A DNA stretch of 64,000 bases from NCBI GenBank assembly GCA_041393395.1, contig JAWKKG010000005.1, positions 496,001-560,000 of the forward strand, in the 5' to 3' direction. The stretch comes from JAGQIB01 sp041393395 (GTDB lineage: Bacteria; ARS69). Position numbers and translations under genes: made by a program. This document shows, one piece after another, positions 1 to 6,214 of this stretch (positions within the stretch are counted from its first letter, which is position 1; each line of letters begins with the position of its first letter). Below the pieces are notes generated by a model, which saw only the letters and a list, made by a program, of their open reading frames with translations, was not told where the DNA came from and did not search any database.

Positions 1-159
1 GCTGACCTTGCCTCCCTGGACCCGAGCGGTCATCTCGTTGATCCAGAGGCTCTCGATGTCCTTGACGGTCTTGCTTGCTCGCTCCACGCCGGTTGCGACC
101 GCGTCGTCGAAGCTGTTCGCCGACGAGGCGGTCACCTCGATCACCTTGGCCACACTCAT
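1..159 (-). CDS. Dodecin, flavin-binding storage protein (C-terminus cut by window edge)
   Basis: Dodecins are small dodecameric cytoplasmic proteins that bind and sequester flavins (FMN, riboflavin or lumichrome) and are thought to buffer free flavin. The first 53 residues are present. They begin MSVAKVIEVTASS and contain the family pattern of a short strand, a helix (SFDDAVATGVERASKTV) and a second strand carrying Trp39, the likely flavin-stacking residue. Dodecins are about 65-70 residues, so only some 15 are missing. The ATG is preceded by GGAG at a normal distance. A sigma54-type promoter lies about 70-85 bases upstream, and the next gene upstream encodes an NtrC-type activator, so control by that two-component system is inferred. 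Family assignment is confident; the ligand is not determined. Confidence 0.88.
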   Translation of the reverse strand, partial: MSVAKVIEVTASSANSFDDAVATGVERASKTVKDIESLWINEMTARVQGGKVS

Positions 160-229
160 GATCTCGACTCCTTCCGTTTCCGAACGGACGGCCCGTCCCG
201 CGCGGATGGGCTCCCGGGGGGAGGAATGC

Positions 230-245
230 CGCAAGTTCCGATCCA
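230..245 (-). promoter_or_regulatory. Sigma54 (-24/-12) promoter candidate for dodecin
   Basis: On the minus strand the sequence is TGGATCGGAACTTGCG. It matches the sigma54 consensus TGGCACG-N4-TTGCW at TGG, CG and TTGC. The -24 GG (244-243) and -12 GC (232-231) are separated by exactly the required distance. Predicted transcription would start near 220, giving a leader of about 60 bases before the dodecin ATG at 159. It lies between the activator gene (stop at 285) and dodecin. This is a pattern match only. Confidence 0.6.
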
Positions 246-284
246 GTTCGGGGAACAATCGCCGCGGATGACCGGACGGAGGGG

Positions 285-1637
285 TCAGACTTCGCCCGTT
301 GCATCCTCGGCGTACGCGTTGAGGCGGTTGTAGAGCGTCTTCAGGCTGATCCCGAGCATCGCGGCCGCCCGCCGCTTGTCCTGGTCCATCTCGGCCAGTG
401 TCGCGAGGATCAGGCGCCGCTCGCCTTCCTCGGTCGTCATGCCCACGGTGATCTCCACGTCGCTCGCCACGTGCTCATCGTCGTTCCCGACCGCCACATC
501 GCGCGGCAGGATCGTGGGGCCGGCGACGATGAACGCGCGCTCCAGCGCGTTCTTCAGCTCGCGGACGTTCCCGGGCCACGAGTGGGCGCACAGCTTGCGC
601 ACGGTGCGATCGGCGAGCTGCTTGCTCTCGTCTGCCGCCGAATTGAGTTGCTCCAGGAAATGCCGGGCGAGCAGCTCGGCGTCCGCACCGCGTCTCCGCA
701 GCGGCGGGACCGCGATGCGGAAGACGTCGAGCCGGAACAGCAGATCCTCGCGCAGCTTCCCCTCCGCCACCGCCTCCTCGGGATCGCGGTTGGTGGCGGC
801 GATGATCCGCACGTCCACGGCGCGGGGACGGTCTCCACCGACCTTGACGACCTCGTGGGTCTCGAGGACCCGCAGGAGGCGCACCTGGAGTTCGGGAGAC
901 ATCTCCGTGATCTCGTCCAGGAACAGCGTGCCGCCGTGCGCCTTCTCGAAGACCCCCTTGCGGGTCCGGGTCGCTCCGGTGAAGCTGCCGCGTTCGTGCC
1001 CGAACAGCTCCGACTCGATCAGATTCGGCGAGACGGCGCCGCAGTTCAGGGGCACGAAGGCCTGATCGGCGCGGCGGCTGAGCTCGTGGATCGTCCGGGC
1101 CACGATCTCCTTTCCCGTCCCCGTCTCGCCGGTGACGAGCACCGTGGCCGTGGTCGGCGCGACGCGAGAGATCAGACCGTAGACGCGCTCGATCGCGGTC
1201 GACCTTCCCACGAGGCTCCCGAATCGACCCAGGCTCTTGAGTTCGCCGCGCAGGTGTCCGATCTCCCCGCGCAGCTTCGCGGCCCGACGCGCCCGGGCCA
1301 GGATCCGGCGGAGCCGCTTCGTGTCGACGGGCTTGCCGAGAACGTCGATGGCGCCCTCGCGCATCGCGTACACGGCGTCGTCCACCGTCGCCTCGCCGCT
1401 CACGATCACGACCTCGGCGTCGGGGTGTTCCTCGAGCTCCTCGAGGAGATCGAGGCCGGATCCGTCCGGGAGCTCCACATCGAGGACGAGCACGTCCGGA
1501 CGCGAGTCCTGCAGGACCCGACGCGCCTCGGCCACGGTCGCGGCCGGGAGCGGCGCGAACCCTTCCCGTTTCACCAGCCGGGCGACGGCCTCCCGGCTGA
1601 TGCGATCGTCCTCCAGGACCAGCGCGGAGAACGTCAC
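285..1637 (-). CDS. NtrC-family sigma54-dependent response regulator
   Basis: This is a 450-residue cytoplasmic transcription activator. It has a receiver domain (about 1-115, phospho-acceptor Asp53, Lys102 in GKP), an AAA+ sigma54-interaction domain (about 140-375) and a C-terminal Fis-type helix-turn-helix (DKRRAAAMLGISLKTLYNRL). The Walker A motif GETGTGKE is at 170-177, the sigma54-contacting loop reads GSFTGA (217-222, Ser where most members have Ala), and Walker B GGTLFLDE is at 235-242. The start is GTG at 1637, overlapping the stop of the kinase gene as GTGA, so the two are translationally coupled. An ATG further upstream in this frame would only add Arg-rich out-of-frame sequence and was rejected. 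Both flanking genes have sigma54-type promoters, making dodecin and the hemerythrin-like gene likely targets. Confidence 0.95.
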   Translation of the reverse strand: MTFSALVLEDDRISREAVARLVKREGFAPLPAATVAEARRVLQDSRPDVLVLDVELPDGSGLDLLEELEEHPDAEVVIVSGEATVDDAVYAMREGAIDVLGKPVDTKRLRRILARARRAAKLRGEIGHLRGELKSLGRFGSLVGRSTAIERVYGLISRVAPTTATVLVTGETGTGKEIVARTIHELSRRADQAFVPLNCGAVSPNLIESELFGHERGSFTGATRTRKGVFEKAHGGTLFLDEITEMSPELQVRLLRVLETHEVVKVGGDRPRAVDVRIIAATNRDPEEAVAEGKLREDLLFRLDVFRIAVPPLRRRGADAELLARHFLEQLNSAADESKQLADRTVRKLCAHSWPGNVRELKNALERAFIVAGPTILPRDVAVGNDDEHVASDVEITVGMTTEEGERRLILATLAEMDQDKRRAAAMLGISLKTLYNRLNAYAEDATGEV

Positions 1638-2737
1638 TCGATCACCGGCGTGCTCGAGTCGCACGGCAGCCGGATCTCGAACACGGCACCGCCGCCCGCG
1701 CGGTTGCGGGCGTCGATGCGGCCGCCGTGCGCAACGACCGCGGCGCGCGCCACGAACAGGCCGATGCCGGAACCGCGGGGCTTGGTCGTGAAATGCATCT
1801 TGAAAAGATGGGACGCTCGGGCGGATTCGATGCCGGGACCGTCGTCGCACACCGAAAGGATCGTCGATTCGTCTTCCGTCGCCACGCCGATCCGGACTTC
1901 TCCACCGGCCGGCGTCGCCTCCACCGCGTTGACGACGACGTTGAGCAGCGCCTGTCGCAGACGATCGCGGAATCCCAGGACCATCACCGCACCCGAGGTG
2001 TCCACGCGGACCCGCACCTCGCGGCTCTCGGCGAGGGTTTGGCTCAGGCGGACGACCTCCCGCACGAGACGGCGGAGATCGAAGCGTCGCCGCGCGTCGC
2101 TCGGCGGCGCGGTCTGGGCGAGGAACGCCTGAATCGACCGATGAAACCGCGTGAGCTCGTCGCGCACGGTGTCCACGTGCTCGATCCGGTCGATCCGGTC
2201 CGCCGCCTCGCCCGCATCCTCCAGCAGCGAGTCGCGCAGCGCGTCCAGGGTCAGCGTCATGGCGTTGACCGGCGTCTTCAGGTCGTGCGCCATCGACGTG
2301 TACAGTTCTCCGAGTCCGCGCACGCGGTTCGCGAGATACAGGTCCTCCTGGAGCGCCTGTACCGCGCGCGCGTCCTTCAGGATCAGGATGTGCCCGGTGC
2401 CTTCGTCTTCCTCGATGCCGCTCGCCTCGACGTACAGGACCCGCGGCCGCTCCGAGACCATCACCTCCACGCGCTGCGCAGCACCGTCCTCCGCATCGGC
2501 CATGCGGCGCCACAGCTCCCGGGCGACCCGCGCGATCTCCTCGTCGTTCTCGTCGTTCTCGTCGTCTTCGCGGGAGAGCATGCGGCGGGCCGGGGCGTTC
2601 GCATACTCCAGCCGCCCGTCGGATGCGAGGAGGATCATCCCGTCGCGAACGACTCGTTCCAGGATTCGCCAAACTCGGGCCGGATCGGCGCCGGCGAGCA
2701 GGACCGCTGCGGGATCGTTCGCATCTCTGGAGAACAT
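1634..2737 (-). CDS. Soluble PAS-type sensor histidine kinase
   Basis: This 367-residue kinase pairs with the downstream response regulator. Residues about 20-120 resemble a PAS domain (GMILLASDGRLEYANAPARRML). A HisKA-type segment carries the phospho-accepting His151 in MAHDLKTPVN. The C-terminal ATPase has an N box (NVVVNAVEA), G1 (CDDGPGI), an F-box-like HFTTKP and G2 (GSGIGL). No signal peptide or membrane segment is visible, so it should sense a cytoplasmic cue such as redox state, oxygen or flavin; the ligand is unknown. The acidic stretch EDDENDENDEE (about 57-67) is unusual. The ATG at 2737 has GGAG 8 bases upstream. The gene is divergent from the hemerythrin-like gene, with 165 bases between the two starts. 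Confidence 0.92.
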   Translation of the reverse strand: MFSRDANDPAAVLLAGADPARVWRILERVVRDGMILLASDGRLEYANAPARRMLSREDDENDENDEEIARVARELWRRMADAEDGAAQRVEVMVSERPRVLYVEASGIEEDEGTGHILILKDARAVQALQEDLYLANRVRGLGELYTSMAHDLKTPVNAMTLTLDALRDSLLEDAGEAADRIDRIEHVDTVRDELTRFHRSIQAFLAQTAPPSDARRRFDLRRLVREVVRLSQTLAESREVRVRVDTSGAVMVLGFRDRLRQALLNVVVNAVEATPAGGEVRIGVATEDESTILSVCDDGPGIESARASHLFKMHFTTKPRGSGIGLFVARAAVVAHGGRIDARNRAGGGAVFEIRLPCDSSTPVIE

Positions 2738-2758
2738 CGGGATCTCCGCACCATCGGG

Positions 2759-2797
2759 GACGCTGTCACCATCTCCTGGAAAAGCTACCGCAGCGTC
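2759..2797. promoter_or_regulatory. Inverted repeat, possible activator (enhancer) site
   Basis: GACGCTG (2759-2765) and its reverse complement CAGCGTC (2791-2797) are separated by 25 bases, so half-site centres are 32 bases (about three helical turns) apart. Relative to the predicted sigma54 start near 2874, the repeat sits at about -115 to -77, where NtrC-type activators usually bind. It lies in the divergent region, so it could also affect the kinase operon. Inference from position and symmetry. Confidence 0.4.
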
Positions 2798-2846
2798 GCG
2801 CACGGCGCACCCCCCTTCCCGGAAACGGCGCCGATCGGGCTCTGCG

Positions 2847-2863
2847 CTGGCACAGGCCATGCG
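2847..2863 (+). promoter_or_regulatory. Sigma54 (-24/-12) promoter candidate for the hemerythrin-like gene
   Basis: The sequence is CTGGCACAGGCCATGCG. It matches YTGGCAC of the -24 element perfectly and TGC of the -12 element, with GG (2849-2850) and GC (2861-2862) at the obligatory spacing. The expected start near 2874 gives a leader of about 29 bases to the GTG at 2903. The neighbouring divergent operon encodes a sigma54 activator. Confidence 0.65.
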
Positions 2864-2902
2864 TGCAGCGTGAGGCATCCGCGGAAGCGAGGTGCCGTCA
2901 TC

Positions 2903-3433
2903 GTGAGTGGAGCATCGTGGCAGGAACATCCGGCGGATCTCCCCGGCGAACCGGACATCTTCGAGACACTCGAGGATGCCTACGAGCGCCTCGAGACACT
3001 GCTCGAACGGGTCTTCGCGCCGGGCGAGGCGGAGCTCACGCCGGATCGCGTCGTCCATCGTCGGCGTCGCCGATTGCGAGCGGCGACCCGCTCCCTCGCG
3101 TCCCACCTGGAAGCGGAGGAATGTCTGCTGTACGGCCGGCTGGACGGGGGCGAGCCTGCGGTGGCGGCCGCGCTCGCTCAGCATCACCACCTCCGCCGTC
3201 TGATCGCGGAACTCTCCGCCCTTTCCCCCGCGAACCCGGCCTGGGAGCGGAGAGCCCGGAGCCTGAAATGGTCGGCGGAGGCGCACTTCCAGCACGAGGA
3301 ACAGGAGATTTTCGATCTGCTGAGGAGCACGTTGGGAGCGGAGACGCAGAGGCGTCTCGCCGTCTCGTTGCGGAACGCTACTCCCGCCGGAAGCGGTGAA
3401 TCGAACGAGGCTCCCGGGGCCGAGCGGACCTGA
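2903..3433 (+). CDS. Hemerythrin-like (HHE domain) protein
   Basis: This 176-residue cytoplasmic helical protein has the HHE di-iron pattern: His68 with Glu72 (SHLEAEE), His94-96 (QHHHLRR), and His128/His131 followed by Glu135 (HFQHEEQEIF). Such proteins bind dioxygen or NO, or act in iron or redox homeostasis. The His normally found in the first helix is not visible in LEDAYERLETLL, so the metal site may be shifted (His52 is a possible substitute) or incomplete. The start is GTG at 2903, chosen because it follows the sigma54-type promoter and an AGG element. The C-terminal 30 residues are polar and look disordered. It is transcribed away from the kinase/activator operon and is a likely target of it. 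No terminator is obvious before the next gene at 3602. Confidence 0.8.
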   Translation: MSGASWQEHPADLPGEPDIFETLEDAYERLETLLERVFAPGEAELTPDRVVHRRRRRLRAATRSLASHLEAEECLLYGRLDGGEPAVAAALAQHHHLRRLIAELSALSPANPAWERRARSLKWSAEAHFQHEEQEIFDLLRSTLGAETQRRLAVSLRNATPAGSGESNEAPGAERT

Positions 3434-3601
3434 CCTGCACCCGGACTCCGTGTAGAAGCTGCCGAGCACCCGACGTCATCGCTACAAGCGCCCCTCGACG
3501 CCGGATCGAACCTCGATGTCCGGCACCTCAGCCATGCTGCGTTCCTCCCTCCGAAAGCCCTCGCCCCCGCAAGCCCACGACCTCGACTCGGAGAAGCCAC
3601 C

Positions 3602-5107
3602 GTGAACCGCCTTCTGCCCTTCCTCACCCTCGCCGGCTGCCTGCTTCTCGCCGCTCCCCGCGACGCCGGCGCCGTGCTCATCGATTCCTTCGAGACCGGG
3701 AACTACTCGCTCTCGTTCAACCAGATCGGCTCGTCGGTCCAGTCGCAGCAACCGAATCCCGCCCATGTCATCTCGCAGTTCCGGAGCGTCGCCCTGTACC
3801 GCTTCACGAACAGCGTCGGGCCGATCTCCTCCTCCCTGACCGTGGCGCAGGGAAGCGACGACGACGCCGTCGTCACGTTCCCGACGTCCGGCGACGGGCA
3901 GGGCGACTTCGCCTACTCGAACGGGGACTGGGATCTCACGGACAACGGCCAGTTCAACCGGATCTCCGTCCGCGTTTCCCAGAGTTCCGTCGCGGGAAAG
4001 ATCCTCCGGGTGGAGCTGACGGACGTGAACGACGAGGTCAGCGCGAACGACCAGATCATCTCGAGCGCTTCGACCTACCACTTCCCGCTCGACGCGTTCG
4101 CCGGCGCGAACGTCCGGCACGTTCGCAAGATCCGCGTGATCCTCGGTTCGAACGGCGGCGGCGGGACCGTGGGCATCGCGAACATCGAGACGACGAACGG
4201 CTCCTCGCTCGGCCTGCACTACGACGCCTGGACTCCGCTCACCATCTACCCCTGCCCGACGCCGCGCGGCGGCGAGTACTCGCTCGCGTGGGGCTGGCAG
4301 ATCAACGACGCGAACCAGTCGACGTTCTCGGGTCCGCTGCTCTCGATCGACGCCGTCTCCGGCAACGGCTGCCAGGCGGTGGCGTTCTCCGGCTACGACT
4401 CCCAGCCGGCGGGCGGGCAGTACGGCGACATGGCGTTCGTCTCCGTCGACTGGCAGAGCGCCACGTTCGACGACGCGTTCTTCGAGCTGAGCGTGACGCC
4501 GGCGAATCCCGCGTACTTCGTGGACTCGCTCGATCCGCCGACCGTGTTCGAGACGGCGGACGGGTTCGTGGTGGAGCACCGGCTCCACCTCGGCGAGATC
4601 CCCGGCGGCGTCAATCGCGGCATCGCGTACCAGCGCATCGCGGTCACGCCGGTGCCGGGCCAGGAACTCTGGTTCGATTCCGTCACGGCGCAGGAGCTCT
4701 GGAACGGCTACTCGCTGAGCTTCCACGTGACCGGCGGCGCGGTGGACACGGGTCAGCCGCTGTTCGAGATCGCCGCCACCGGAGCGTGGACGAACTGGCT
4801 GAACGTGACCGACGTCGACGTGGCCGACGCCGCGGACGGCGACCGGCTGCTGCGCGCGATCCCCACGATCACGCGCGCCGGCACGCGCCTCGAGCTCGCG
4901 CGGCCGGCCGGGCAAGCGGGCACGGTGGATGTCTACGACGTCCACGGCCGGCACGTGATCGGCCTGCCGATCGCAGCCGGTGCGCGCGAGACCGTGTGGG
5001 ACGGCCGGAACGTCGAAGGGCGCCCGGTCGCGGCAGGTGTCTATCTGGCCCGGTACGTGGATGCGAGCGGCCAGGCGGGGGTGGCGCGCGTGGTGACGCT
5101 GCGCTGA
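3602..5107 (+). CDS. Secreted protein with C-terminal sorting domain
   Basis: The protein has 501 residues and starts at GTG. It has a signal peptide (MNRLLPFLTLAGCLLLAAPRDAGA) and two beta-rich regions. The first (about 25-200) resembles a jelly-roll binding fold with DFAYSNGDWDLT and an aromatic-rich strand. The second (about 205-400) is a beta-sandwich of unknown type. The last about 80 residues form the FlgD-like module (VDVYDVHGRHV, VWDGRN, AGVYLARY, final Arg). In related phyla this module directs proteins through a type IX-like route to the surface. No catalytic motif is recognisable. A perfect hairpin follows the stop at 5115-5143, shared with the convergent gene at 5155. Confidence 0.8.
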   Translation: MNRLLPFLTLAGCLLLAAPRDAGAVLIDSFETGNYSLSFNQIGSSVQSQQPNPAHVISQFRSVALYRFTNSVGPISSSLTVAQGSDDDAVVTFPTSGDGQGDFAYSNGDWDLTDNGQFNRISVRVSQSSVAGKILRVELTDVNDEVSANDQIISSASTYHFPLDAFAGANVRHVRKIRVILGSNGGGGTVGIANIETTNGSSLGLHYDAWTPLTIYPCPTPRGGEYSLAWGWQINDANQSTFSGPLLSIDAVSGNGCQAVAFSGYDSQPAGGQYGDMAFVSVDWQSATFDDAFFELSVTPANPAYFVDSLDPPTVFETADGFVVEHRLHLGEIPGGVNRGIAYQRIAVTPVPGQELWFDSVTAQELWNGYSLSFHVTGGAVDTGQPLFEIAATGAWTNWLNVTDVDVADAADGDRLLRAIPTITRAGTRLELARPAGQAGTVDVYDVHGRHVIGLPIAAGARETVWDGRNVEGRPVAAGVYLARYVDASGQAGVARVVTLR

Positions 5108-5114
5108 GCGGCGA

Positions 5115-5143
5115 GAGCCCGGGACCGCTCGAGTCCCGGGCTC
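5115..5143. terminator. Bidirectional hairpin between convergent genes
   Basis: An 11-bp perfect stem (GAGCCCGGGAC and its complement) with the 7-base loop CGCTCGA lies between the stops at 5107 and 5155. There is no T-run on either side. Position supports a terminator for both genes. Confidence 0.65.
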
Positions 5144-5154
5144 CCCCTCCCGAC

Positions 5155-6009
5155 TCAGTCCACCACGACCACTCGCGACGTGAGCGCCTCGCGACCGCGC
5201 GTGAGGCGCACGTAGTACACCCCGGCCGCCAGACGCCCGCCGTCCGCGAGGCCCACCGAGTGCGGGCCGGCCCCGAGCGATCCCACGGGCTTCTCCGCGA
5301 TTCGTCGACCCGAGACGTCGAAGAGCGACAGCACCGCCGGCTCCCCCTCGAGCCCGGACGGCAACGTGAACCGCACCGTGACGGGCGCATTCCGCACCGG
5401 ATTCGGCCACGCGCCCACGAACGTGTCGAGCGTCGCCGACGTGACACCGGGCGCATCCGCGAGCGAGAGCGAAACGTCGGTGCCGGGGTGGTCCGCGGTG
5501 AACGTCGCCGAGAACGTCGAGCTGGGATTGATGTCCGTCACGGTCGCGAACCCGCTCAACGTCAGGTCGAACTGCACGACGACCGGCGTCCCGCTCGGCA
5601 ACGTCGACGACGTCACGAACAGCCGATCGCGGTACTGCGCGCGCGGCTCGGCGCCGATCCAGTCGTCCACCCAGAGGAAGCAGCCGTTCGGGAAGAAGCT
5701 CACGGCGTCGCCGGAACCCGAGAAGTGCAGGTAGCCGTAGTCCGCCACGGCCGTGAAGTCCGAGTTCGAATGCATGCCCTCGGGGTTCGAGATGTGATTG
5801 TGGCCCTCGGTCACCAGCGGGCCCGCGACCGCCCAGCCGTCGCCGACCCGCAGCTCGCCCGGCGTGGTCTGGTTCGGCATCGAGTTCACGAGGCGGAAGT
5901 GCGTCTTGAGCCCGAGCGGTGTCTGGGCCGCGGCGGGCACGGCACCGCAGGCCAGGATCGCGAGCAGGGTAATGGGGAGGAGGCGACGACAGCGGGCACG
6001 GCACGGCAT
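5155..6009 (-). CDS. Secreted protein with C-terminal sorting domain
   Basis: The protein has 284 residues. An N-terminal signal peptide (cleavage likely after AAA at about residue 28) precedes a domain of about 160 residues with no recognised fold. That domain is rich in aromatic and Asp residues (HSNSDFTAVADYGYLHF, FFPNGCFLWVDDWIG). The final 85 residues are the FlgD-like sorting module (LSLFDVSGRRIA, GVYYVRL) introduced by WPNPVRNAPVTVRF. The central domain recalls anonymous stand-alone surface proteins of related bacteria, and I assign no function. The start ATG at 6009 has GGGG about 11 bases upstream. It shares its downstream hairpin with the convergent gene ending at 5107. Confidence 0.78.
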   Translation of the reverse strand: MPCRARCRRLLPITLLAILACGAVPAAAQTPLGLKTHFRLVNSMPNQTTPGELRVGDGWAVAGPLVTEGHNHISNPEGMHSNSDFTAVADYGYLHFSGSGDAVSFFPNGCFLWVDDWIGAEPRAQYRDRLFVTSSTLPSGTPVVVQFDLTLSGFATVTDINPSSTFSATFTADHPGTDVSLSLADAPGVTSATLDTFVGAWPNPVRNAPVTVRFTLPSGLEGEPAVLSLFDVSGRRIAEKPVGSLGAGPHSVGLADGGRLAAGVYYVRLTRGREALTSRVVVVD

Positions 6010-6077
6010 GAAGGTACCCCGTGAGTGGAGGGGATCCGATGCGAGAACCGGCCCCTCGGGGCGCGGATCGGCGGGAT

Positions 6078-6109
6078 GGGGGCCCGGGCCATCGCGCCCG
6101 GATCCCCCC
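6078..6109 (-). terminator. Imperfect GC hairpin after the LVIVD gene
   Basis: GGGGG plus CCGGGC (6078-6089) can pair with GCCCGG plus CCCCC (6096-6109) with a small internal loop. It lies between the stop at 6215 and the next start at 6009 on the same strand, where a terminator is expected. Confidence 0.4.
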
Positions 6110-6214
6110 TCGAGGACTCATGCGCCAGAGGGAGCGACAAGGGGCCACTCCTGGAGCATGCGGGCCGCCTGGAGGCGCTGGGGGCGAGTAGCCGCGGACC
6201 ACCCGCCCCCTCGT

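Noticed and set aside
2150..2902. Plus-strand coding upstream of the hemerythrin gene in the same frame
   Set aside because: This part is antisense to the kinase gene and has no domain; the HHE protein and its promoter start at 2847-2903.
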